Notes: a model not told the origin generated them from the sequence alone. 64,000 nt of DNA from Dokdonella sp. (GCA_019634795.1 JAHCAR010000009.1:62001-126000); one strand, 5' to 3'; positions 44,042 to 52,415 are shown, counted from the stretch's first letter. Made by a program: numbers and translations.

Positions 44042-44302
44042 GCGCGGTGGTTCCATTGTCATGGTTTCGGCAATGATCACCTGATCGAGTTTTTCGGCCG
44101 CATCGCCAAAAAGGCTCTTGTCCGCAAGTTCCCTCGGACACAAACACTTTGCATCAAGCCCTACGATGGTCTCGGCCGGGATCCCGGCTTTATGCAGGGC
44201 CAGTGCAGGTTTGCTCTCGAACAGCGCACGAAACGTATCGTCGCTGCCCAGTTTGCGCAACAAGGCAACGGCTTGTTCGTTGCTCAACTTCGTATCGGCC
44301 AT
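44024..44302 (-). CDS. NHLP-related RiPP precursor peptide 1
   Basis: A 92-residue peptide precursor. Its N-terminal two thirds align with peptide 2 (47153-47458): ALLRKLGSDDTFRALFESKP, then GIP, LD, LADKS and AEKLDQ. This is the nitrile-hydratase-alpha-related leader pattern (D-D-x-F-R-x-x-F-E-x-x-P-x-x-A-L). The tail after KLDQ (VIIAETMTMEPPRLRLRR) differs and is the candidate core. The start at 44302 has AGGGGGG seven bases upstream; an ATG at 44308 is too close to it. The last 18 bases overlap cyclase 1 tail-to-tail, and the gene is divergent from cyclase 2. The core is poor in Cys, Ser and Thr, so the modification is not obvious. Confidence 0.8.
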   Translation of the reverse strand: MADTKLSNEQAVALLRKLGSDDTFRALFESKPALALHKAGIPAETIVGLDAKCLCPRELADKSLFGDAAEKLDQVIIAETMTMEPPRLRLRR

Positions 44303-44513
44303 CGGCATTCCCCCCTGAATTCGGTCGAACAGGTCCGCCGCTCCGGATCCTTCTGACCGGGTCATGACGGAAGTATCGCCAACACATCTTGATTGGCGCA
44401 GCGAGTCTAGCGTCGGGATTGCGGCAATGCGAGGACCGGGATTCTGGCAACCGGGGACCATGCAGCGCAGAATGGGGCGGTTGCTTGTCAGACCAGTCGA
44501 GGATTGAGGGACT

Positions 44514-47186
44514 GTGAGCGTTGCCGAGACCCCGGTGGGGGAGTTGGGAGGTCCGACCAGTTCGCTGCTGCGAACGCTTGTCCTGAGCGATCTGGTCGAC
44601 TCGACCGGCCTCGTCGAGCGCCTCGGCGACCGCGAGGCGGCCGAACTGATCCGCAAGCACGATCGCCTGGCACGCACCCTGGCCGACCGCCACGGCGGCC
44701 GCGAGATCGACAAGACCGACGGCTTCCTGATGATGTTCGAGCGCCCGATCCAGGCGGTCGCCTTCGCCCTCGATTACCAGCGCGGCCTGCGCCAGCTCAA
44801 TGCCGCCGAGCAGACCGCCCTCAGTGCCCGGGTCGGCATCCATGTCGGCGATGTCGTGGTCTGGGACAACAGCAGCGAGGACGTGGCCAAGGGCGCCAAG
44901 CCGGTCGAGGTCGAGGGCCTGGTCAAGCCGATCACCTCGCGCCTGATGGGCCTGGCCCTGCCCGGCCAGATCCTGCTCTCTAACATCGCCTACGACCTCG
45001 CCCATCGTGCCCAGGGTGAGCTTGGCGACCTGCTCGAGAGCGTGCGCTGGCGTACCCACGGGCGTTACCGCTTCCGTGGCGTGCCCGATCCGGTGGCCGT
45101 GTTCGAAGTCGGCGAGGAAGGCCTGGCCCCGCTCAAGGCGCCGCCGTGGTCGAGCAAGGCGCATCGCGAGGTGCCGTTCTGGCGGCGCCCGGCGACCGTG
45201 GTCATCGAGGCCCTGGTCGTGGCCGCCCTGATCGCCGTGCCGATCGTGATGTTCCTGAGGCCGGACCCGGCCATCGCCTTCGCCAACCGCGACTGGGTCG
45301 TGGTCGGCAGCCTGCACAACCTGACCGGCGAGACGGTCTTCGACGATGCGCTCGAAAGCGCCCTGCGCATCGGCCTGGAGCAGTCGCGCTACGTCAACGT
45401 GATGCCCGACCTGAAGGTCCGCGACACGGTCACGCGCATGCAGCGCGATCCGGACAAGACCGAGATCGACCGCGCGGTCGGCTCCGAAGTGGCGATCCGC
45501 GACGGCGCCAAGGCCCTGATCCTGCCGACCATCGCCGAGATCGGCGGACGCGTGCGCATCACCGCCGAGGTGATCGACCCGCAGACCCAGACCACGGTCT
45601 ACTCCGAGACCGCCGACGGCATCGGCAAGGAATCGATCCTGCCCTCGCTCGACACCATCAACAGTCGACTGCGCGTGCGTCTCGGCGAGGCCCTGGCCAC
45701 CGTATCAAAGGAATCAATGCCGCTCGAAAAGGTCACCACAACAAAACTCGATGCGTTGAAGGCCTATTCTCTGGGAATCCTCAACAACGCGCGCGGGCGG
45801 TTCAAGGAATCTCTCGCTCTGTATCAGCAAGCTTTGAGCGTCGACCCGGAATTCGCTTCCGCCACTTTGCGGATTGGCATCATCTACGCGAGCTCAGGAA
45901 GAACCGACGAGGCGTCAGCTGAGTTCCGCAAGGCACTGTCGCTGAGCAATCGACTCTCTGCACGGGACGTCCTGTACGCAAAGGTCATGCTTTCAACAGT
46001 TGAACGCAGGGACGACATTCCCTCCAAATGGGCTGCGCTCGCAAGCACTTACCCCGATTTTTTCGCCGGCACGGGTGGGTTCGCCTACATCAGTTGGCGC
46101 GACGAAAACAGATTTGACCAAGCCGTCGTGTCACTGGCCCAGAATTCGGCTTCCCCCCAAAACCCCTCGCGCCTGCCCTCATTGCACTTGCTGGGGATAC
46201 TGCAGCTTGGGAACGATCGCTTCGACGAAGCACTGAAGGCATTTGGCGAAGGTGAGGCGCGCGGATTCGTGCGCACCGAATACCACGCTGCCACATTGAT
46301 GGCCAAACGAGATTTCGAAGGCGCAATCGCCGCACTTGCGCGCTCGCAGGACGCAAGCGCTTCAGAAAATCCCGTCGTTCGTGGATCACGCATGGCGCTG
46401 CACAGCGCACTCCTGGTGGAGCGTGGGGATACGACTCAAGCCCGGAATTTGCTGGCCGATGCAGACTCGACCGTGCCTGCAGGCAGCGAACTTTACGGTA
46501 TTTTCAAGACCGCTTCCCTGAGCCTTGGCGCTGATCCCGCTGCTGCCGACCGACCACAGCGGCTGGAGGATGTTGGAGCGGCTCTCGAGAGTCTTTCGAA
46601 GGAGCTCAGGCACGCATCGGCGAGCCGCGCCGACGCCATCGCCGGGCAGATTCTCGTTCTCGGCTACATCGCCGCTCACCTCGATGACAAATCGCTCGCT
46701 CAATCGGCGCTCCGGCTGATCGGCGAGGACGGAGTTCCGGCATACTCGATGCGGCGCAAGTTGCGTATTGTACTAATGGCGGAAATTGATCGAATTTCCG
46801 GACGGCCAGCTGCTGCTATCGAAAATCTTAAAAAGCTATCGGACGATACGGAGCCTTTTGTCGCTCACGTAGTTTTGCGGAACGCCTATTCATCTGCAGG
46901 AATGCCCTCGCTGGCTCTCGATGAAGCCCGCTGGCTTGCGAACCATCGCGGGCGCGCGTATGCCGAATACTATCCCGGCAATCTGCTGACGGCCTTCAAT
47001 GTCGAACAATCTAACCTGTCGTTGCTCTATGGGGCCGAGTTCGCCCTGACCATGCATGACTATGGTACCGCTCGGGCGATGCTCGACGAATTTCGGAAGG
47101 CATGGCCGGATGCCCACAGCCATCCGGTCTACTCCCGGCAAATCAACAGGGTTCAGGAGGGTTTGCCGGAACCCGGGGCCCCATAG
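44514..47186 (+). CDS. Cyclase-TM-TPR protein of a putative peptide modification system (copy 2)
   Basis: An 890-residue paralogue of the protein at 41375 with the same order: class III cyclase-like domain (about 20-200, D26 in LSDLVDST, D69 in KTDGF), one membrane segment (about 229-248), TolB-like domain, TPR region. From residue about 26 to 400 the protein is practically identical to copy 1. After EKVTTTKLDALKAYSLG the TPR half diverges and the DNA becomes less GC-rich, with codons unlike the first half. Start is GTG preceded by GAGG. It is divergent from peptide 1 and overlaps peptide 2 tail-to-tail by 34 bases. The retained cyclase half and variable TPR half suggest a conserved output with a changeable input or binding domain. 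Confidence 0.85.
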   Translation: MSVAETPVGELGGPTSSLLRTLVLSDLVDSTGLVERLGDREAAELIRKHDRLARTLADRHGGREIDKTDGFLMMFERPIQAVAFALDYQRGLRQLNAAEQTALSARVGIHVGDVVVWDNSSEDVAKGAKPVEVEGLVKPITSRLMGLALPGQILLSNIAYDLAHRAQGELGDLLESVRWRTHGRYRFRGVPDPVAVFEVGEEGLAPLKAPPWSSKAHREVPFWRRPATVVIEALVVAALIAVPIVMFLRPDPAIAFANRDWVVVGSLHNLTGETVFDDALESALRIGLEQSRYVNVMPDLKVRDTVTRMQRDPDKTEIDRAVGSEVAIRDGAKALILPTIAEIGGRVRITAEVIDPQTQTTVYSETADGIGKESILPSLDTINSRLRVRLGEALATVSKESMPLEKVTTTKLDALKAYSLGILNNARGRFKESLALYQQALSVDPEFASATLRIGIIYASSGRTDEASAEFRKALSLSNRLSARDVLYAKVMLSTVERRDDIPSKWAALASTYPDFFAGTGGFAYISWRDENRFDQAVVSLAQNSASPQNPSRLPSLHLLGILQLGNDRFDEALKAFGEGEARGFVRTEYHAATLMAKRDFEGAIAALARSQDASASENPVVRGSRMALHSALLVERGDTTQARNLLADADSTVPAGSELYGIFKTASLSLGADPAAADRPQRLEDVGAALESLSKELRHASASRADAIAGQILVLGYIAAHLDDKSLAQSALRLIGEDGVPAYSMRRKLRIVLMAEIDRISGRPAAAIENLKKLSDDTEPFVAHVVLRNAYSSAGMPSLALDEARWLANHRGRAYAEYYPGNLLTAFNVEQSNLSLLYGAEFALTMHDYGTARAMLDEFRKAWPDAHSHPVYSRQINRVQEGLPEPGAP
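44593..45729 (+). repeat. 1.1-kb direct repeat, right copy
   Basis: Right-hand partner of 41454-42590, offset 3139 bases. Such a pair is a substrate for homologous recombination; a single crossover would delete peptide 1 and fuse the N-terminal half of cyclase 1 to the TPR half of cyclase 2. Confidence 0.9.
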
Positions 47187-47458
47187 TCGACGCGCAGCAT
47201 CGGGAAGACCATACATGCGTGACCCAGGAGCGACTCCTGATCGAGCTTCTTGTGCGCGTCGGCAATGGCGTCCTTGTCCGCAAGCTTTCCTGGTTTCAAT
47301 GTCGCGGGATCCAAGTCCGCCATGGCAGAGTCGGGCACACCTATCTCCCTCAGCGCATCGGATGGGCTCTTCTCGAAGCGAGCTCGATACTCGTCGTCGG
47401 TCGACAGCTTCTTGAGCAGATGGAGTTCGTGTTCTTTAGGCAGTCTGGTGGCTTTCAT
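47153..47458 (-). CDS. NHLP-related RiPP precursor peptide 2
   Basis: A 101-residue precursor related to peptide 1. The leader reads LLKKLSTDDEYRARFEKSP, ALREIGVP, LADKD and HKKLDQ; these match peptide 1 at the same spacing. The C-terminal tail (ESLLGHACMVFPMLRVDYGA and then a Gly/Ser/Pro end) is different and holds one Cys. Both tails keep a Met-x-x-Pro-x-LR-like pattern (MEPPRLR, MVFPMLR). AGGGGA lies seven bases before the start. It overlaps the end of cyclase 2 by 34 bases on the opposite strand and is divergent from the SagB-type gene. Confidence 0.82.
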   Translation of the reverse strand: MKATRLPKEHELHLLKKLSTDDEYRARFEKSPSDALREIGVPDSAMADLDPATLKPGKLADKDAIADAHKKLDQESLLGHACMVFPMLRVDYGAPGSGKPS

Positions 47459-47640
47459 GTTTCGTTCCCCTGTCTTGAGTGGAATTGTGTTCAGGCATTC
47501 CTGGCCCGAAGAACACAGGTCCAGACGATCTTGCTTGCTGGATTACGGGTATCCCGACGCTTTTGGCATCGACAATTCGCCCTTGTGATATGGCCCCCGC
47601 ACTGCGTAGGCTAGCAGAAGTTTTGTTTCGGAAGCGCTCC

Positions 47641-48834
47641 ATGCAGGTACGTCGTTGTGCCGTGGTTTTCATCGAACCACGGGAACGCCTGGATTTTGAT
47701 CTGGCCAGACTGGTTTCCGGCAGCACCGGTGTCGAGATGGTTCTCGAATGGATCGCGCTGGCGGCGCATCTGGATGACGAGGTGCTGCTCGATGTGGACG
47801 AGATGCAGGCCCTTGGACGGGTATCTCCGGAGACGTGGGTTGCCTTCGACTCGATGGGCGACGAGGCCTATCTGCAGGTCCTGCGAAACCTTTTGGACAA
47901 GGGTCTGCTGATCACCGATGCCGGGACCCATGCCGATGTTCGACGCCGCGACGAAGACGTGCGGGCAAGCCACTGGCGAGGCATCTCGGCCACACTGCAC
48001 CGGCATACGCGCTGGCAGGGTGTCGATACGCTCGAAGCCGAGCAGCGTTTCGGCCGTGAAAGCGACCGCCCGTTTCTCGATCGCCTCGGCGCGCCCGAAA
48101 CCCCGGTTCGCGAACGCGTCGAACCGGGCCGGCGTGTCGCGCTTGGCAAGCCGGCCGACAGCGGACTCGAGGCGCTGATCCGGCAACGCGTCACCTGCCG
48201 AAACTGGGATATCTCGCGGCCGCTCCCGGCCGAGGATTTCGCCACGACGCTGTACCGGACGTTCGGCGCTCGCGCGACCAGCGACGAGCCGGGCATCACG
48301 GTCATGAAGCGCGCCGTACCGTCGGCTGGCGGCCTGCATCCGACCGAGGCCTACCTGCTCGTGCAGAATGTCGAAGGCGTCCAACCGGGCCTGTACCACT
48401 ATCACCCGATCGATCATGCGCTCGAGCCGCTGGGCCAGGTTGCCGCCGAAGACAGCCAGGCCTTGGCCCTGCGTCTCGTCGCCGGCCAGCGCCATTTCAT
48501 GAAGGCGCATGTCGTGGTCGTGCTGGCCAGCCGCTTCCGCAGGACATTCTGGAAGTACCGCAACCACGCCAAGGCCTATCGCGCGGTAATCCTCGATGCC
48601 GGGCATCTGTCGCAGACCCTATATCTCGCCGCCGCCGAGCGCGGCCTCGCTGCATTCATTACCGCCGCCGTCAACGAGCGTGACATCGAGGAGATCTTCG
48701 GCCTCGATCCGATGCTCGAGGGCGTGCTCGCGGTCAGCGGATTCGGCTGGCGTGGCGAGCTCGTCGATGAAATCGAGTTCGACCCGCTTGGCAGTGTGTG
48801 GTCGAATGGCGGTGGCATGAAGAAGGTCGTATAG
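47641..48834 (+). CDS. SagB-type peptide maturation dehydrogenase
   Basis: A 397-residue protein. The C-terminal half (about 180-390) is a nitroreductase-like FMN-dependent dehydrogenase of the SagB type: RQRVTCRNWD, VPSAGGLHPTEAYLLV, LYHYHPIDHALEPLG, KAYRAVILDAGHLSQTLYLAA and GVLAVSGFGW are recognisable. The first 170 residues are a helical extension, possibly leader-binding. SagB proteins oxidise azolines to azoles, but no YcaO cyclodehydratase is present here, so the substrate bond is unknown. The ATG at 47641 has GGAAG seven bases upstream; an upstream ATG at 47590 is possible. I recall the family as 'putative peptide maturation dehydrogenase'. It is the only enzyme-like gene of the cassette. 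Confidence 0.88.
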   Translation: MQVRRCAVVFIEPRERLDFDLARLVSGSTGVEMVLEWIALAAHLDDEVLLDVDEMQALGRVSPETWVAFDSMGDEAYLQVLRNLLDKGLLITDAGTHADVRRRDEDVRASHWRGISATLHRHTRWQGVDTLEAEQRFGRESDRPFLDRLGAPETPVRERVEPGRRVALGKPADSGLEALIRQRVTCRNWDISRPLPAEDFATTLYRTFGARATSDEPGITVMKRAVPSAGGLHPTEAYLLVQNVEGVQPGLYHYHPIDHALEPLGQVAAEDSQALALRLVAGQRHFMKAHVVVVLASRFRRTFWKYRNHAKAYRAVILDAGHLSQTLYLAAAERGLAAFITAAVNERDIEEIFGLDPMLEGVLAVSGFGWRGELVDEIEFDPLGSVWSNGGGMKKVV

Positions 48835-49171
48835 GAAAGGTATTTGCGCGGCTGGCGTTGATTTGACCGAAGCACTCGGACTTGAAGACTTCATCCCCGA
48901 AACCCGGTCCTGATGGCGGGCATTGTTGATCGTGCTGCTAACGGCAGGATGATCCCCGGCGATATGCCGGTCAGGCGCGCAAAATGGTGAGGCTCCTCAG
49001 CCGTTCGCCCTGAGCCGGTCGAAGGGCCGCTCCAGGATGGCGGTCCATCGAGGCATCTCCGATCGCGATTCGACAGCCCGGGCGTTGCCGGGAATCGGGC
49101 AGCGGCATGGTTGGGCGGGCGCTGATCCGGCCGTTGTTTCCGCCACCTGTCGAGCGCATCAGCCTGCTTGG
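48835..49171. other. Intergenic region with a REP-like element
   Basis: This stretch separates the SagB-type gene from convergent mocA and has no supportable gene. At 49001-49029 it contains TTCGCCCTGAGCCGGTCGAA followed by GGGC, a short palindromic repeat (GCCCT..AGGGC) widespread in proteobacterial intergenic DNA. Confidence 0.6.
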
Positions 49172-49753
49172 CTATTCGAGATCGCCCTGACAATCGATGT
49201 CGCGCTCGAGTTGCGGTGCCGGCAGCACCTGCACCCGATCCTTTCTGGCGCGCAGCAGTTCGCGGGCACCCATATCGCCAGTGCCATCGATCAGCAGGCC
49301 GAACCAGCTGCGCGGCAACAGCGCGGGTACACCGAGCGTTCCGCCGTAGCCGCTGGCCGCAGCGCCGGCGGGATCCGCCAGCCAGGCGTCGCGCAAGGCC
49401 TGCAGGTGCGCGGCATCGAGCTCGGGTTGGTCGGTCAAAAGAACGAGGACACCCTCGCAGTGTGCGTCAAGTTCGCAGAGGCCACAGCGCAGCGAGGCGG
49501 ACAGTCCGAGATCCGCATCAGCGCAAATCACGCGGCGGCAAGCCAGGTCGGCAACTGATGCTGCGACGGGTTCGGGTTCGGGACCGCAGACGACGACGCA
49601 ATCGAGCGGGCCGGTTCGCAGCGCCATCCGCACTGCACGATGAACCAGGGTTTCACCGTCGACGCTCAAGAGTTGCTTGAGTTGGCCAAGGCGCCGCGAG
49701 CGTCCCGCCGCGAGCACGACGACGCCGTGCCTCGCCGGCACCGGCTCAGGCAT
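49172..49753 (-). CDS. mocA: MocA-like molybdenum cofactor nucleotidyltransferase
   Basis: A 193-residue NTP-transferase. VVVLAAGRSRRLGQLKQLL is the nucleotide-binding signature (LAAGxSxRxGxxK). GVLVLLTDQPELDAAHLQAL holds the metal-binding DQP, and SGYGGTLGVPALLPRSWF follows the MocA pattern. The family attaches CMP to Mo-molybdopterin for xanthine-dehydrogenase-type enzymes. It overlaps the XdhC gene by eight bases. No molybdoenzyme is in the window, so the client is elsewhere. Confidence 0.9.
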   Translation of the reverse strand: MPEPVPARHGVVVLAAGRSRRLGQLKQLLSVDGETLVHRAVRMALRTGPLDCVVVCGPEPEPVAASVADLACRRVICADADLGLSASLRCGLCELDAHCEGVLVLLTDQPELDAAHLQALRDAWLADPAGAAASGYGGTLGVPALLPRSWFGLLIDGTGDMGARELLRARKDRVQVLPAPQLERDIDCQGDLE

Positions 49754-50816
49754 GCACGTCGTGGGCGAGGTAGTACTGCATCTGCGCGACGATCGCCAAT
49801 GCGCTGGCCTCGGGGCCCTCGCCGCCCAGGCGCAGACCGACCGGCGCATAAAGGCGCGGCTCGAGCTGGGTCGCGATGATGTCGCCGAGTCGCCCGAGCA
49901 GGGCATCGCGACGTTCGGGCGGCCCGAGCAAGCCGACGTAGCCGATACCCGAGGCGCCGAGATGGCGCAGGTGACGCATGTCCAAGTCGAAGTCATGGCC
50001 GCCGACGACCGCGGCATCGAAATGGCGCTCCGCCAATAGCGTCGGCAGCATCTCCGGTGCGATGGCATGAACGCGATCGCCCCCCTCGCTATCGAAATAG
50101 GTATCGCGCTCGGTCCGCTGATCGACCACTTCGATGTACCAGCCGAGCAGACGGGCCATGCGCACCAGGGTGCGGGATTCGGGCCCGGCGCCGAGCAGCG
50201 CAATCCGTGGCGGTGGCGCAAAACTCAGGCTGGCATGACGGACGAACTCGTGCGGACCGGCACAGGCTTCGCCGCGGCTGTTGAAAATGTAGACCTCGGG
50301 TCCCGTGCGCGCCTCGCCGAATCCGAGGTCGCCGCCTGCACCGGGGTCGCCACCAAGGTCCAGACGCAAACGCAGCCAGGAGCTGCCGACACACGCGCTG
50401 ATCAGGGCATCGCGCAAGGGCGAGCCCTGCGCAGGCATCGGCAGCAGGGCAATCTGCATCGAACCGAAGCTGTCGCTGGCCAGGGCCGAGGCATGACTGC
50501 TGTCATCGAACGCATCGATCTCGACCGTGTTCGCACGGCCGCCTTCGAGCACCGCACGCGCTGCTTCGAGCAGGCGTTGCTCGAGTTTGCCACCGCTCAG
50601 CGATCCCGACTGCACGCGCTCGGCATCGACGAGACCCATGGCGCCGCGCGGACGCGCCGAGGTGCCGGAACTGCTGACCACGAGGGCAAGAACGGTGTCG
50701 ACCGAGCGCGCAGCCAAGGCCTGCGCGGTTTCGACAAGACCTCGCATGCCGCCGCCGACTGGCAGTGGCGCCAGGCGAGCTGCGGGTGGCGCAACGGCGG
50801 ACAAGTGACTGGGCAT
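49746..50816 (-). CDS. XdhC family protein
   Basis: A 356-residue protein. The N-terminal XdhC/CoxI domain (VVSSSGTSARPRGAMGLVD) is followed by a C-terminal Rossmann-like domain (RIALLGAGPESRTLVRMARLLGWYIEVVDQR). XdhC-type proteins bind molybdenum cofactor and pass it to molybdenum hydroxylases, promoting sulfuration. The start at 50816 is preferred over the longer frame. Overlap with mocA shows they act together in cofactor maturation. Confidence 0.9.
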   Translation of the reverse strand: MPSHLSAVAPPAARLAPLPVGGGMRGLVETAQALAARSVDTVLALVVSSSGTSARPRGAMGLVDAERVQSGSLSGGKLEQRLLEAARAVLEGGRANTVEIDAFDDSSHASALASDSFGSMQIALLPMPAQGSPLRDALISACVGSSWLRLRLDLGGDPGAGGDLGFGEARTGPEVYIFNSRGEACAGPHEFVRHASLSFAPPPRIALLGAGPESRTLVRMARLLGWYIEVVDQRTERDTYFDSEGGDRVHAIAPEMLPTLLAERHFDAAVVGGHDFDLDMRHLRHLGASGIGYVGLLGPPERRDALLGRLGDIIATQLEPRLYAPVGLRLGGEGPEASALAIVAQMQYYLAHDVHA

Positions 50817-50909
50817 GTCCGCACAAGTGTACCCGGGACAGGAGCGGGATGGCAGCGATGTCAAGGCTCGCCGCCGGGCATCGGCCCAGGCGTGGTGCGA
50901 GCCGGTAAA

Positions 50910-52415
50910 TCAGAGCCGGGCCGGGTCGAACCGGCGAAACTGGATCGCTTCGGACAGATGAACATCACCGATGCGCGGGCTGGCCGCGAGATCGGCAATG
51001 CTGCGGGCGACCCGCAAGACCCTGTGGTAGGCACGCGCGGACAGGCCGAGGCGCTCGACGGCACGGTCGAGCAAGGCGTGCTCGTGGCCTCCGAGGACGC
51101 AATCGCGCTCGGTTTCGCGATTGTTGAGCCAGGCATTGGGTTTGCCCGATCGCGCCAGTTGGCGCTCGCGTGCAGCCACCACCCGTTCGCGCACCCGCGC
51201 CGAAGTCTCGCCGGGCGTCGATTCGCGTAGTTCGGCGTGGTTGACCCGCGGTACTTCGAGCTTGAGGTCGATGCGATCGAGCAGCGGGCCCGAGATGCGC
51301 GCACGGTAGCGCGCGATCTGGTCGGGTGTGCAACGGCAACGACCGCCCGGATCACCGGCATGGCCGCACGGACACGGGTTCATCGCCGCGACCAGCTGGA
51401 AGCGGGCCGGGAAGTCAGCCTGGCGGGCGGCCCGCGAAATCGTGATGTGCCCCGACTCGATCGGTTCGCGCAGGACTTCGAGCACGCGGCGGTCGAACTC
51501 GGGCAATTCGTCGAGAAAGAGCACGCCGTGATGGGCCAGCGAGACCTCGCCGGGGCGCGGCACCGAGCCGCCACCGACCAGGGCCACCGCCGAGGCCGTG
51601 TGATGCGGGGCCCGGAAGGCACGCCGCATCCAGTCCTCGATGCCGGCGCCGAGGCCCGCGACCGATCGCACCGCGGCCAGTTCCAGCGCCTCGTGTTCGG
51701 CCAGCGGCGGCAGGATGCCGGGCAGCCGGCAGGCCAGCATGGTCTTGCCGGTGCCGGGCGGACCGACCAGCAGCAGGTTGTGCGCGCCGGCAGCAGCGAT
51801 CTCGAGGGCGCGACGCGCATGTGGCTGGCCGCGCACCTCGGCGAGGTCCGGTTCGTTGCTCTCGCGTGGCTGCGGTTCGGCGCGCTCGGCAACCGGGAGC
51901 TGATCGCGTCCGCACAGGTGCGCGCAGACTTCGAGCAGGGTGTCGGCGCAACGCACGTCGACGTCGCTGACCAGGGCCGCTTCGGCGGCGTTGTCGCGTG
52001 GCACGACGACACTGCGCCCGGTGCGCGCTGCGCGCAGGACCGCGGGCAGCACACCGTGCACGGCACGCAATTCGCCGGACAGGGCGAGCTCGCCGAGGAA
52101 TTCGTAGCGCTCCAGCGCATCGCGTGGAATGCTGCCATTGGCGGCCAGGATGCCGAGCGCGATCGGCAGGTCGAAGCGGCCACCGTCCTTGGGCAGGTCG
52201 GCCGGGGCCAGACCGACCGTGACCTTGCGCTGCGGATAGTCGAGCTGGGAATTGAGGATCGCCGCACGCACGCGGTCGCGGGCCTCACGCACTGCAGTCT
52301 CGGGCAGACCGACGATCGACGTGCTCGGCAGGCCGCCGGAAAGATGCACCTCGCAGATCACCAGCGGTGCGCTGACGCCTTCCTGAGCACGACTGTAGAC
52401 AACGGCGAGGCTCAT
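50910..52415 (-). CDS. comM: YifB/ComM family Mg-chelatase-like AAA+ ATPase
   Basis: A 501-residue AAA+ protein. The N-terminal domain (SLAVVYSRAQEGVSAPLVICEVHLSGGLP) is typical of YifB/ComM. The Walker A is GPPGTGKTML, Walker B LFLDELPEF, and the zinc-like NPCPCGHAGDPGGRCRCT segment is present, followed by the Mg_chelatase C-terminal lid. ComM acts as a branch-migration helicase in natural transformation. The start at 52415 fits homologues. It is upstream of ubiK on the same strand in the sense of gene order ubiK-comM. Confidence 0.93.
   Translation of the reverse strand: MSLAVVYSRAQEGVSAPLVICEVHLSGGLPSTSIVGLPETAVREARDRVRAAILNSQLDYPQRKVTVGLAPADLPKDGGRFDLPIALGILAANGSIPRDALERYEFLGELALSGELRAVHGVLPAVLRAARTGRSVVVPRDNAAEAALVSDVDVRCADTLLEVCAHLCGRDQLPVAERAEPQPRESNEPDLAEVRGQPHARRALEIAAAGAHNLLLVGPPGTGKTMLACRLPGILPPLAEHEALELAAVRSVAGLGAGIEDWMRRAFRAPHHTASAVALVGGGSVPRPGEVSLAHHGVLFLDELPEFDRRVLEVLREPIESGHITISRAARQADFPARFQLVAAMNPCPCGHAGDPGGRCRCTPDQIARYRARISGPLLDRIDLKLEVPRVNHAELRESTPGETSARVRERVVAARERQLARSGKPNAWLNNRETERDCVLGGHEHALLDRAVERLGLSARAYHRVLRVARSIADLAASPRIGDVHLSEAIQFRRFDPARL

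Noticed and set aside
41332..44473. Shared 9-mer GCGCAGAAT upstream of both cyclase genes as a regulator site
   Set aside because: Too short and not symmetric; the distances to the two starts differ (35 and 41 bases). Kept only as a note in the intergenic feature.
44190..45317. Minus-strand frame opposite cyclase copy 2, identical in part to one opposite copy 1
   Set aside because: Its repetition merely reflects the duplicated cyclase sequence; it is not an independent duplicated gene.
49001..49029. Possible terminator after the SagB-type gene
   Set aside because: The TTCGCCCTGAGCC element is a common proteobacterial palindromic repeat without a T-run and lies about 170 bases after the stop.
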